NCBI GenBank assembly: GCA_026874595.1
Contig: CM049322.1
Location: 24,465,400-24,529,399, forward strand
DNA from: Sipunculus nudus
Taxonomy: Eukaryota > Annelida > Sipuncula > Golfingiida > Sipunculidae
Reading direction: 5' to 3'
DNA: 64,000 nucleotides
Shown here: positions 12,016 through 21,855 of the stretch, one piece after another
Numbering within the stretch: the stretch's first letter is position 1
How the letters are laid out: every line of letters begins with the position of its first letter
The notes under the pieces: generated by a model
The model's database searches: none
Told to the model about the DNA's origin: nothing
Seen by the model: the letters and a program-made list of their open reading frames with translations, nothing else
Made by a program: the position numbers and the translations under genes

Positions 12016-12165
12016 GAAGTGAGGGAAAGAAACCAGTATTTAAGCTGTTTAAAGAATTTTTAGTTACTAAAATTATATGTATAGAAAAAAACAGCAGCAA
12101 AAATGAAAGGTAAAAGAGACACCCACAATAAAAAGTAAGAGAGATGGGTTAAGTTTGTGAAGATC
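11740..12165 (+). pseudogene. LINE ORF2 C-terminal remnant
   Basis: A decayed plus-strand frame contains the pattern CSFYREKEETMEHLF, a stop, then ECILVQNIW. This is the Cys-rich C-terminal (zf-RVT-like) signature of non-LTR retrotransposon ORF2. Stops occur near 11797 and 11881, and a (TA)n run at 11951-12012 splits the frame. A T-rich tail with TTTGTTT motifs follows to about 12350. It is an inactive 3' fragment in intron 4. Confidence 0.6.
11951..12012. repeat. (TA)n microsatellite
   Basis: About 31 uninterrupted TA dinucleotides inside the LINE remnant. This is a slippage-prone tract. Confidence 0.97.
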
Positions 12166-12409
12166 TAAAGATCAGCTATGTGCCGAAATATATAAAAATG
12201 TTAGATATATCTCTAAATAATAGCTATGATATATAATGTCTATTTTTTATTTGTTTTTGTGTTATATGTATGTCTATATTGCCCATCATAATTTGTATTT
12301 ATTTGTTTCAGTGCATGTATATTTTCTTTGTTTGCAAAAAAAAATATGAATAGATTAATAACAGCAGTTTTCATTGAGGGCAATTTTTAAGTGTAACAAT
12401 TGTTTTTAC

Positions 12410-12645
12410 TGGAAAATGGAGGGTTTCCCTTAATTTCTTGATGGAACAAAATTACAGTGACCAAGTTTCAGGTTTGGTAGGAGAACATAGGGTCATCTAA
12501 CTCCATGTCAAATTTTGGATTTGTAGGGTAATGGTTTCAAACCGTGCCCTGTTAATGGACTGACAAAAGGACGGCCAGATTGCCGGACCACAGACAAAGG
12601 ACCATGATTATAGCTCAGATGACTGATAGTCAGCTGAGCTAAAAA
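12410..12645 (+). repeat. Family A 3' end
   Basis: Matches the 34500-34757 and 35400-35618 copies: 'tttggatttgtagg', 'gtgccctgttaa', a run of 'gac/gga' motifs, then 'tatagctcagatgac' and 'tagtcagctgagctaaaaa'. It ends 134 bp before exon 4. Confidence 0.75.
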
Positions 12646-12778
12646 TATGATCAACATTTTGCTGGATTACAAATGGACTAGGTTGTGTGTGCAAGAAGCA
12701 AATCATCTGCTGACTACAATTTATGAAACTGAAGTGAAGCACATAATTTATTTTAAATTTATTCTAAGTGTAACTTAC

Positions 12779-12846
12779 ACATTTTCATTCTCTCTGCTGG
12801 TGACGTCAGGCCTGTATGGGTCTGTTTCTGGTTCTTTGACTTGTGT
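12779..12846 (-). CDS. Zinc-finger gene, coding exon 4
   Basis: Exon of 68 nt with acceptor TTTTTTCAG (AG at 12848-12847) and donor GTAAGT (GT at 12778-12777). It starts with one base completing the codon begun in exon 3 and ends one base into the codon completed by exon 5; only this phase connects to the open frames of both neighbours. It encodes a basic, polar segment (HKSKNQKQTHTGLTSPAER), probably disordered. A perfect palindrome TGACGTCA occurs within it (12801-12808). An alternative donor GTGTAA two bases upstream would break the frame. Confidence 0.7.
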
Positions 12847-13047
12847 CTGAAAAAACAATAATTTACGTTACAAAATGGCCATCATTCAAAATAATACATA
12901 GTGAGTCCTGATCCTGACAGGTGATTGGTCCAGAAGGTCACTTATATAATCACAGACCATGATTATCCATCTGTGCTTTCATTAGGCTGACCCTCAGTTA
13001 TGTATATGTACATAGGCATAAGCTTACTCCTTATTTAGCCTTTTGAC

Positions 13048-14757
13048 TCAGCTTTGTTACAATGTCCGTCAGAGATAAGGTTATACATTGATAGGAGTTT
13101 GTCAGCTTTGTTACAATGTCCAGAAGAGTTAAGGTTATACATTGATAGGAGTTCGTCAGCTTTGTTACAATGTCCAGAAGAGATAAGATTATACATTGAT
13201 AGGAGTTCGTCAGCTCTGTTACAATGTCCAGAAGAGATAAGATTATACATTGATAGGAGTTTGTCAGCTTTGTTACAATGTCCAGAAGAGATAAGGTTAT
13301 ACATTGACTATAGTATGTCAGCTTTGTTACAATGTCCAGAAGAGATAAGGTTATACATTGATAGGAGTTTGTCAGCTTTGTTACAATGTCCAGAAGAGAT
13401 AAGGTTATACATTGATAGAAGTTTGTCAGCTCTGTTACAATGTCCAGAAGAGATAAGGTCATACATTGATAGGAGTTTGTCAGCTTTGTTTCAATGTCCA
13501 GAAGAGATAAGGTTATACATTGACTATGATTTGTCAGCTTTGTTACAATGTCCAGAAGAGATAAGGTTATACATTGATAGGAGTTTGTCAGCTTTGTCAC
13601 AATGTCCATCAGAGATAAGGTTCTATATTGATAGGAGTTTGTCAGCTTTGTTTCAATGTCCATCAGAGATAAGGTTCTATTTTGATAGGAGTTTGTCAGC
13701 TTTGTTACAATGTCCATCAGAGATAAGGTTATACATTGACAGGAGTTTGTCAGCTTTGTTACAATGTCCAGAAGAGATAAGGTTCTATATTGATAGGATT
13801 TTATCAGCTTTGTTACAATGTCCATCAGAGTTGAGGTTGTACATTTATAGGGGTTTATTCAGCTTTGTTACTATGTCCAGAAGAGATAAGGTTATACATT
13901 GATAGGAGTTTGTCAGCTTTGTTACAATGTCCAGAAGAGATAAGGTTATACATTGATAGGAGTTCGTCAGCTTTGTTACAATGTCCAGAAGAGATAAGAT
14001 TATACAATGATAGAAGTTTGTCAGCTTTGTTACAATGTCCAGAAGAGATAAGGTTATACATTGACTACAGTATGTCAGCTTTGTTACAATGTCCATCAGA
14101 GATAAGGTTATACACTGATAGGAGTATGTCAGCTTTGTTACAATGTCAATCAGAGATGAGGTGATACATTGAAGGGAGTTTGTCAGCTTTGTTACAATGT
14201 CCAGAAGAGATAAGGTTATACATTGATAGGAGTTTGTCAGCTTTGTTACAATGTCCAGAAGAGATAAGGTTAAACATTGATAGGAGTTTGTCAGCTTTGT
14301 TACAATGTCCAGAAGAGATAAGGTTATACATTGATAGGAGTTTGTCAGCTTTGTTACAATGTCCAGAAGAGATAAGGTTATACATTGATAGGAGTTGTCA
14401 GCTTTGTTACAATGTCCAGAAGAGATAAGGTTATACATTGATAGGAGTTGTCAGCTTTGTTACAATGTCCAGAAGAGATAAGGTTATACATTGATAGAAG
14501 TTTGTCAGCTTTGTTGCAATGTCCAGAAGAGATAAGGTTATACATTGATAGTAGTTGTCAGCTTTGTTACAATGTCCAGAAGAGATAAGGTTATACATTG
14601 ATAGGAGTTTGTCAGCTTTGTACAATGTCCGTCAGAGATAAGGTTATACATTGATATGAGTTTGTCAGCTTTGTTACAATGTCCAGAAGAGATTAGGTGA
14701 TACGTTGATTGGAGTAAGTCAGCTTTGTTACAATGTCCAGAAGAGATAAGGCTCAGC
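13048..14757. repeat. 54-bp tandem repeat, ~32 units
   Basis: Array in intron 3. The unit contains 'gctttgttacaatgtccaga' followed by 'agagataaggttatacattg' and 'ataggagtttgtca'. Variants alternate 'ccagaagag' with 'ccatcagag'. A few units are 53 or shorter, especially after 14390. Because 54 is a multiple of three, long open frames appear on both strands; they are by-products of periodicity. Confidence 0.97.
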
Positions 14758-14759
14758 TG

Positions 14760-16040
14760 ACAAAATAGTGTTATTTGGGCCATCTGACATTAGAGAATCT
14801 ACGACCAACGTACTAGCATGAGAGCGCATTTATATCTTGCACTGGAAGGACTGCACTGTCACACTCAATGAGGATGCAAATATTTTCATAATTTCTGACA
14901 ATGCCTAATGGCCTACAAGTATGCTGTCACTTAACATAAACCAGACAAATAGCTTTTTTAGAACAATTTCTAACTATACCTACCATGTGCGAGAAAAAAT
15001 CCATTTCAACTAGGCATATTGGTAAATCTCTCTACATGTGTGATGAATTTGTGACTGCATGAATAGAAGCATGGCTCGCATGTGTTACTAGTCAACTTGT
15101 CAACTTGGTACAAGTCAATTTGTATGCAACACAGGAAATGAGTCATTACCATAGAGACAGATTTTCCCAATTGCTTTGTCAGTTCATATATATTATTTTG
15201 TGTTATTTCATCACTTGTAGCTTAATGTTAAGATTATTGGCTCTTTACAATGATGTCAATGCAAGAGGATTGATGACTGTTTCAGTACAAGCCCTGCATG
15301 GCTTGTATCATGACTTGAGTTAGTCTTACCAATCCAGTATAAATGCCTACTGAGTTGTTTTTTATTCGTAAGAAATTACAGGCAATTGTTCACAACAGAA
15401 ATTTATCATCTGAAACCCAAAATGAGATTAACTTCAGATTTGTTCTTGACCTTTGGGCTAAAAAAGCGGAAATACAGTTGGCACCACCAGTCTTTAGCAG
15501 CTGTTGAAAACTGTCCATGATTAATAAGCAAAGCAAGAACCATGGCAATCCATGCATTAATTATTGACATACTGGAGCTTCAGTGTAAGATTTATAATTA
15601 TTCTGAGGTGCACAAACAGGACCCATTACTCAGAGAATATAGGTCACTGTAACTTAATTTTTAAGGACCCTTCTGGCTGTTAAGTTAGTAGTTTCTAAGT
15701 CAAAATGTTAAGATTTGTGCCCTGTTAAATGTGATGGACAATGGATAAAGTGTGATCGCTTTAGATCAGTTGACTTACATTCAGCCGAGCTAAATATATG
15801 ATACTGACTTGTCAAGTCTTCTTTCAACTTAAACAACTGTCATTAACATATATTTTGTCATCAGTCATAATCAAATCCTATCAGCTCTGCTTCCTAAACA
15901 ATTACCAGCACATGTTAAATTCAACTGTATCAGGGCCATAGTTTCATAAAATTACAGTAGCTTTCATCAATTTTTTATCGAAAGTGAAACATCATGTCAG
16001 ATGTAAAACAACAATTGCTTTCATCACATATAAAACAAGT
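14760..16040 (+). repeat. Intron 3 with partial family A copy
   Basis: No exon is seen. From about 15440 to 15797 the sequence follows family A modules ('gcaccaccagtct', 'atggcaatccatgcattaat', 'gatactggagctt', 'gtgccctgttaa') and ends 'cagccgagctaaatat'. 14760-15440 holds nothing recognisable. Confidence 0.55.
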
Positions 16041-16049
16041 GTATCTCAC

Positions 16050-16210
16050 ATTGTGGTACTGCTGTTTGCCGGGCTGTGAGGAGCTGTTTTACTGCTGTTT
16101 GCCAAGCTGTGTGAAGCTGTGGTACTCTGTGGAGCTGCAGTAAACACATCCAGCAGAGACAACTGCTTGTTGAGGTGGTCCAGCATCTCATTCAGACATT
16201 GGTCAAGAGC
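16050..16210 (-). CDS. Zinc-finger gene, coding exon 3
   Basis: Exon of 161 nt, acceptor 'tttctcacttccag' (AG at 16212-16211), donor GTGAGA (GT at 16049-16048). It enters in phase 0 and leaves after two bases. Two of three frames stop within the first few codons, while the used frame is open throughout. It begins ALDQCLNEMLDHLNKQLS, a heptad-like amphipathic stretch continuing the helix of exon 2, then a Ser/Thr/Ala region with an internal imperfect repeat (SHSLANSSKTAPHSPANSS). A role in dimerisation or partner binding is an inference. Confidence 0.82.
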
Positions 16211-16479
16211 CTGGAAGTGAGAAAATATATGAGTGATATGCCAGTATGAGTTAAAACTGTCATGTGACTGACACCAGTCAGTCTCAAATTAGCATCTCAA
16301 CATGCAGAGAATGAAGAATTTGACAGTCAAATACACAAGGTAGGACTGCTTTGCTAATACTCAAGTATGACTGCTATAAAATAAGTATACAAAGTTGTTG
16401 GGCAACCCATGAATCAACAGTTGACAATATCGCAGAACTGCTTTTATAAGGCATTGTCAAGAATGCAAATAATGAACTA

Positions 16480-17606
16480 GGAACCCATGGGTCTCGACGC
16501 TCAGCTGAATTTGTCTTTAAGGAAAGGTTTATGAGCTTTTCCAAAAATGGGTCCTGCGATCATTTTGAAGCTAACCTCTTTACCCAACTGGTTTTATCAT
16601 CCGTAAACTAATTTGTGAATGGATGGGCCCTGTGACCTTGCCCTTTGACCTAGTGACCCCAAAATCGATAGAAACCTTCCCCTATTGGCAGGTCAGCTAT
16701 ATGTGCAAGATGGAAGGTTTGGGATGAAAAGTTTGGCTTAAAATGCTTTCTACATATGTGGGTCCTTAACCTTTGACCTTATGACCCAAAAATTAAAAGA
16801 GTTATTGCCTTAGAGGCGGACCAGATATAAGTCGAGTTTGAAATCCATATGTCAATCCAAACTGGAGTTATCATCAGGAAACAAATTTGACGGACATACA
16901 GAAAGACAAACAGACGGACGGACAGGGTAATAGATATAGGGCATCGACTAATTCAAGCATGGCCCTAATAAAAACACAAGGTTTTAGGAAACATAAAACA
17001 GCTGCAAATCTGATATTTTCAATATAATTTGGCAAGTTCAAAAATAAAGAAAAAAATGCATAAAAAATAGAAAAAATACAGGGGGCACCACCAGTCTTCT
17101 GCAAACTGAGGGAACTAGTCATGTTCATAAACATACCTGGTTTCAGGACACCAGGTGAAATCACAGCTGAGAAACTGGCATGAATGCTGTTATTTGACGG
17201 TCTCAAAAATAGCAAAAGATCATTAAAAAAAAACCAACAAAAATGCAGGTAGCGCCACCATTTTTCCGGAACTAACAAAATTAGTCATGGTCAATATTCA
17301 AGACAATATTTATGGTAATCCATGCATTAATTATCAAGATACTGGAGGTCTGGTATCTATTCTTCTGGGGGGTATTTACAAGCCCCGTAGCTGCGAGAAT
17401 ATTGGTCGCACTGACCTTATTTCAGGTTTCAAAGGAGATTTTTTATTGACCTCCCTGGATATTCACTAAGAAGTTTCTAGGTCCAGGGGTTACGATTTGT
17501 GCCCTGCTATCAGACGCCCAGACAACCGGATGCCAACACGGCAGGACCCCGGACAGACGATGGATAAAGTGCCATTCCTATACCTTCAGTCATCTGAGCT
17601 AAAAAC
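16480..17606 (+). repeat. Family A and related dispersed repeats
   Basis: Intron 2 sequence. It starts with a family A 5' signature ('aggaacccatgggtc', 'gctcagctgaa'), passes through a block with 'gtgaccttgccctttgacc' typical of reiterated marine-invertebrate repeats, and ends 'catctgagctaaaaa' at about 17592-17606, directly abutting the 63-bp array. Confidence 0.65.
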
Positions 17607-18588
17607 CCAGTCCTCACCTGGTGCTCCACCACTTCCAGCTTCATCAACACCTCATAAACCCAAATAAACCCAGTCCTCACCTGGTGCTCCACAACCTGGA
17701 GCTTCATCTACACCACAAAAACCCAAATAAACCAAGTCCTCATATGGTCCACCACCTTGAGCTTCATCTACACCACAAAAACCCAAATAAACCCAGTCCT
17801 CATATGGTGCTCCACCACCTTGAGCTTCATCTACACCACAAAAACCCAAATAAACCCAGTCCTCATATGGTGCTCCACCACCTTGAGCTTCATCTACACC
17901 ACAAAAACCCAAATAAACCCAGTCCTCATATGGTGCTCCACCACCTTGAGCTTCATCTACACCACAAAAACCCAAATAAACCCAGTTCTCATATGGTGCT
18001 CCACCACCTTGAGCTTCATCTACACCACAAAAACCCAAATAAACCCAGTCCTCATATGGTGCTCCACCACCGTGAGCTTCATCTACACCACAAAAACCCA
18101 AATAAACCCAGTCCTCATATGGTGCTCCACCACCTTGAGCTTCATCTACACCACAAAAACCCAAATAAACCCAGTCCTCATATGGTGCTCCACAACCTTG
18201 AGCTTCATCTACACCACAAAAACCCAAATAAACCAAGTCCTCATATGGTGCTCCACCACCTTGAGCTTCATCTACACCACAAAAACCCAAATAAACCCAG
18301 TCCTCATATGGTGCTCCACCACCTTGAGCTTCATCTACACCACAAAAACCCAAATAAACCCAGTCCTCATATGGTGCTCCACCACCTTGAGCTTCATCTA
18401 CACCACAAAAACCCAAATAAACCCAGTCCTCATATGGTGCTTCACCACCTTGAGCTTCATCTACACCACAAAAACCCAAATAAACCCAGTCCTCATATGG
18501 TGCTCCACCACCTTGAGCTTCATCTACACCACAAAAACCCAAATAAACCCAGTCCTCACCTGGTGCTCCACAACCTGGAGCTTCATGA
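17607..18588. repeat. 63-bp tandem repeat built from exon 2 end plus intron start
   Basis: Sixteen units, period 63 bp, one unit 60 bp (anchors at 17609, 17672, 17735, 17795, then every 63 to 18551). On the minus strand each unit holds ATGAAGCTC-like exon sequence, GTGGAGCACCA, then intron sequence GAGGACTGGGTTTATTTGG. The unit at 18551 is the real end of exon 2 with donor CAG|GTGAGG. The two distal units (17609, 17672) also keep CAGGTGAGG, but the 13 internal units read CATATGAGG, so the GT is gone. Long open frames across the array reflect a period divisible by three. Confidence 0.97.
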
Positions 18589-18657
18589 TCAGCCCCACCA
18601 CCTGCTGTAACACCTCCTGGTCCTCCAGCAGCACGGCCTTCCTTTCCTCATTCTTAT
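18560..18657 (-). CDS. Zinc-finger gene, coding exon 2
   Basis: Exon of 98 nt, acceptor TGTCTCTCAG (AG at 18659-18658), donor CAG|GTGAGG (GT at 18559-18558). It needs one base from exon 1 and leaves in phase 0. The open frame encodes KNEERKAVLLEDQEVLQQVV and continues to VVEHQ, a charged, Leu/Val-rich segment that with exon 3 looks like a short coiled coil. Its 3' end is the seed of the 63-bp array that fills the start of intron 2. Reading on into the intron in frame reaches a stop (TAG) within one unit. Confidence 0.8.
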
Positions 18658-18899
18658 CTGAGAGACACAGGATAAACTACATCAGAATGGAGCATGTATC
18701 TTGTATACAGTCAACATTGTAAATGTACTGTGTAATATAGAGTGTTTGCATTTACTTCACAGCCAAGCCTAATAATAAGTCTAAAATGAAAGTCCAGCTC
18801 ATTCCTTTAAATAAAGAACCCTTATCTTTGTTCATTTAAAGGTCTACATGTATAACACTCATTGCCCAGTTAGTTGCCTTCTTTTACAATATAAAATTA

Positions 18900-19480
18900 A
18901 AAAAAAAAACAAGAGCAAATGAAACAAGGGAAGAGTTGATCTGTGGAACAGATCTTGTATGTCCCCCGCCTGATGCTGGAATACTTAGAAAAACAGTTGT
19001 GAATATATGAATGAAATTTGAGAAAGGTCAATGTCACACAAAGATTACCTCTGTGACCTTGAAAACTGCATGATGGTCATCCATATGCAAACCTTGACCA
19101 AGCACTTGATAAGGTACATCAATGCTGCAAGTTTGGTGACTGTACCTGAAATTCTTTTCGAGTTGAATTAACATCATTTTAGCATTATCGCTGCTGTGAC
19201 CTTAAAAATTGTGTCAAGGTCATCCATGTTCGAACTTGACCTAGCCCTTTATAAGGTGCATCAATGTTGCAGGTTTGGTGACTGTACCTCAATTTCTTTT
19301 TGAGTAATTTTGTTAACAAATGTGTGATGGGCAGACGGACAGATAGATGCTTAGCTGGACAGATGTACGGAGGCTCACCATTTCTATGAACCCCTTGGAT
19401 GGTGCCATGGTGACAGCGGAGGACAATGAAAGCTCAATTACCACATAAAGTCCAAAACAGATTCTAAGTAACAGGAGCAG
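18900..19480 (+). repeat. Dispersed repeat, intron 1
   Basis: Two similar blocks (about 19050-19150 and 19195-19300) share 'gtgacctt', 'aaggtcatccat', 'cttgacc', 'aaggtacatcaatg' / 'aaggtgcatcaatg' and 'caggtttggtgactgtacct', followed by 'gacggacaga'. The style resembles reiterated elements common in molluscs. No coding region. Confidence 0.6.
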
Positions 19481-19499
19481 CAATTTTGTTAAAAGTTTA

Positions 19500-20640
19500 A
19501 ACATAACCTTTGTGCACTTAACAGATTTGTTTGTTTAACCCCAGATCTGGAACAATAGTACAAATCAGACTCTCACATAGGATTCGGATTGTTAGGATCC
19601 CGCATTCCTCATATGTTTCCAAGTGCTTAGTCGCAAACACCTTCTCCGACTACCATCACTTTGATTGTTCCCACAAAATAGGGAAAGGCTACACTAATCT
19701 TCCCTGTAGGAAAACGTCTAACTGATCAGTCAAACAAGGTAGTTGAACATATAAAATGTTCATATGAAGATATGTAAAACAGTATTTATTTGAAAGATGA
19801 AAAAAAGTATGATATTGGATGTAGGTACTCTGATTATGTCAGTCACCTTGCGCAAATACCTTTGACAGCTGAGCTGATGTATGAAATGTAATGGTCATTT
19901 TGTTCCTCCATTGTGCATGATATTACATGCAAAAGTTTTAAACAAATTTGCAGGATACAAACTTGATGGTATGTAAGCAAAGTCAGCCAGATATCACATA
20001 CATTCTACAAATAAGGCAGTTGAATAGCTTGTTTTAAAGGTGAACTGTGAAAATATTTTTAGATACCTGGTGAATCACACATATCACTGAGAGATGGCTT
20101 TATTTACCACTGTGCAATATCCATATAAACATATTTTGGATAAAAAAAGCTTGAAATATAAAATGTTTTGTTTATCAAGGTGGGCAGCATCAGCCACCAA
20201 GCTTTTGACTTTTGCACATGACCTGCATATTTTTCAGTTTTGTGATTTCAGTGTATCAAACACCACTCAGATTCATTCTCGACAAATGCACGGATGAGGT
20301 GCTGAGTGGAAAAGGAAAGGCATCAAAGTTTTCCACAATGAAAAAAAAAGTATATTTTTAGCCCATTACAGGCATAATCTTAGTTTTTATTTTTAAATAC
20401 CAAGTACAAGTTGTAATATTTTGAACTGTGCATGAAACTACAGCAGACAGAATCTGTCAATGCTTGCAGATAAGTCTTTTCTGAGTGAAACAAAGTAATG
20501 TGGCTTATATAGGTTAATTCTTCAACTGAATAGATAAATTATGAAAACTGTTCAAAACTGTACAGTTTGCATGACTGAGCATAATCTATATGAATATCAT
20601 ATATTTTGCTGAACCACTGGTCCATATAATTTAAAACAAG
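19500..20640. other. Intron 1, nothing recognised
   Basis: AT-rich sequence without a convincing exon, repeat boundary or RNA. The open frames at 19531-19725 and 20094-20297 have no recognisable features. Confidence 0.5.
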
Positions 20641-20898
20641 AGCACCGCAAAAATGCATTATACATTCGTCGTGTATCTGGTGACCTCTAACCTCATTAAA
20701 AATGTGTGTATTTTAATGAGAAAGTAACTGAAATGAGAAACTATCGGTTAATATGTATAATGAGTTTCATGTAAATCCATAGGATTTTTGTAAGTCACCA
20801 CAGTACGTCCAAAGTGTGATTATCTCTGACTTCAATAAATATGAGTGAATTTTGATGAGAATGTAAATCAGGTGAGAAAGTCTATTGGTTAATATGTA

Positions 20899-21042
20899 TG
20901 TAACGGGTGAAAATGGAAACCAGTCTGAATGTGGATTCGAACCCGTAACCTGTGACACACAAGTCAGACGTTCTACCGCTTCGCCAATAAAGCAAGCTTC
21001 ACTAGCAAGGCCAGTAGGAACGCTTTTGTGTGTCCGGTTACA
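20899..21042 (-). repeat. TRIM LTR (3' LTR in element orientation) with tRNA-like unit
   Basis: On the minus strand the LTR contains TGGCGAAGCGGT, a good match to the Pol III A box, and after about 30 nt GGTTCGAATCC, a perfect B box. The intervening sequence resembles an anticodon arm, but no complete cloverleaf is claimed. Confidence 0.85.
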
Positions 21043-21056
21043 TTCACCCCCTCTCC
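21043..21056 (-). promoter_or_regulatory. TRIM polypurine tract
   Basis: The minus strand reads GGAGAGGGGGTGAA immediately before the 3' LTR (TGTAACCGG), the expected place for plus-strand priming. Confidence 0.75.
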
Positions 21057-21147
21057 GAGGACGTTCTGTCCCCAGAACGTGGGATCTATCCCGGGGGTCA
21101 CACACGTGAACTGGGTGGGGCATCATGCCACGACACCAACTTCCCGG

Positions 21148-21165
21148 ATCCCACCGCTGCCACCA
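21148..21165 (-). promoter_or_regulatory. TRIM primer-binding site, tRNA-Leu
   Basis: The plus strand reads ATCCCACCGCTGCCACCA, identical to the 3' end of a common animal tRNA-Leu including CCA as I know it. On the minus strand this begins TGGTGGCAGCGG two bases after the 5' LTR. Confidence 0.85.
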
Positions 21166-21167
21166 TT

Positions 21168-21312
21168 TGTAACGGGTGAAAATAGTAACCAGGCCCGAAT
21201 GTGGGTTCGAACCTGTAACCTGTGACACACAAGTCAGACGTTCTACCGCTTCGCTAATAAAGCAAGCTTCACTAGCAAGGCCAGTAGGAACGCTTTTGTG
21301 TGTCCGGCTACA
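21168..21312 (-). repeat. TRIM LTR (5' LTR in element orientation) with tRNA-like unit
   Basis: Second LTR, differing from the other by roughly ten changes. The A box becomes TAGCGAAGCGGT and the B box GGTTCGAACCC, still close to consensus. Both LTRs keep the tRNA-like unit. Confidence 0.85.
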
Positions 21313-21855
21313 TGTATAATGAGTTTCATGTAAATCAGTAAGATTTTTGTAGGTCACCAAGGTACCTCCAAAGTGCAGTGACCTCTGACCTCATTAAATA
21401 TGCATGAATTTTTATGAGAATGTAAATCAGGTGAGAAACTCTATTGGTTAATATGTATAATGAGTTTCATGAAAATGCATAGGATATTTGGTAAGTCACC
21501 AAGGTACCCTCAAAGTGCGGTGACCTCTGATCTTATTTTATATGCATGGATTTCGCTGGAATTCGAACTAAGGCAAGATATTTTATTGTTTAACATTTCT
21601 GAAGAGTTTTATCAAAATCCTTCATAAGTTATCATGGTGACACCACAAAGTAGCCGAGTGATCCATGACCTGATTATGCGTGGACCTTGCCCATAATCAA
21701 ACTTGGGCGAGATAATCTGCTGGGAAGTACTTATGGTGAGTTTTGCGAAAATCCATCAAAGCTCTGGTAAGTTATCGCAGCGACACTAAAAGTTAACAGG
21801 CTGACAGATGGACAATGAATATACCATAATACTCCTGTCTCATGACAGGCGTATG

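Larger units (their letters stand above)
20899..21312 (-). mobile_element. TRIM: complete miniature LTR retrotransposon
   Basis: A 414-bp element with two direct terminal repeats: 20899-21042 (144 bp) and 21168-21312 (145 bp), starting TGTAACGGG and ending CCGGTTACA or CCGGCTACA. The 125-bp interior has no coding capacity. On the minus strand the interior opens two bases after the LTR with an 18-nt primer-binding site matching the 3' end of a tRNA-Leu and closes with a purine tract GGAGAGGGGGTGAA just before the 3' LTR. The insertion site is visible: the neighbouring repeat module reads 'ttaatatgtataatg' uninterrupted, and here tgta is duplicated on both sides. Interior size and absence of ORFs fit terminal-repeat retrotransposons in miniature. 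Confidence 0.9.
20640..21850 (+). repeat. Dispersed repeat with ~3 tandem modules
   Basis: Modules of about 130-140 bp recur at 20690-20800, 20815-20898 plus 21313-21370, and 21375-21500, each with 'gtgacctctgacctcatt', 'tgagaaactctattggttaa', 'tatgtataatgagtttcatg' and 'aggatttttgtaagtcacca'. The middle module is interrupted by the TRIM at 20899-21312. The element ends near 21855 with 'ctcctgtctcatgacaggcg'. Confidence 0.75.

Noticed and set aside
13031-14625. Long overlapping open frames on both strands (up to 282 codons) in the 54-bp array
   Set aside because: The period is a multiple of three, so any stop-free unit gives an open frame for the whole array; the same happens on both strands, and indels break them without consequence.
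7720-14757. CRISPR array
   Set aside because: The repeats are head-to-tail without unique spacers, in an animal genome with introns.
17621-18722. Open frames of 296-329 codons in the 63-bp array
   Set aside because: Same periodicity effect; the array is intronic and the true exon 2 frame meets a stop in each unit.
20930-20990. Functional tRNA gene on the minus strand
   Set aside because: A and B boxes are present but the unit lies inside both LTRs of a TRIM and the acceptor arms do not pair convincingly.
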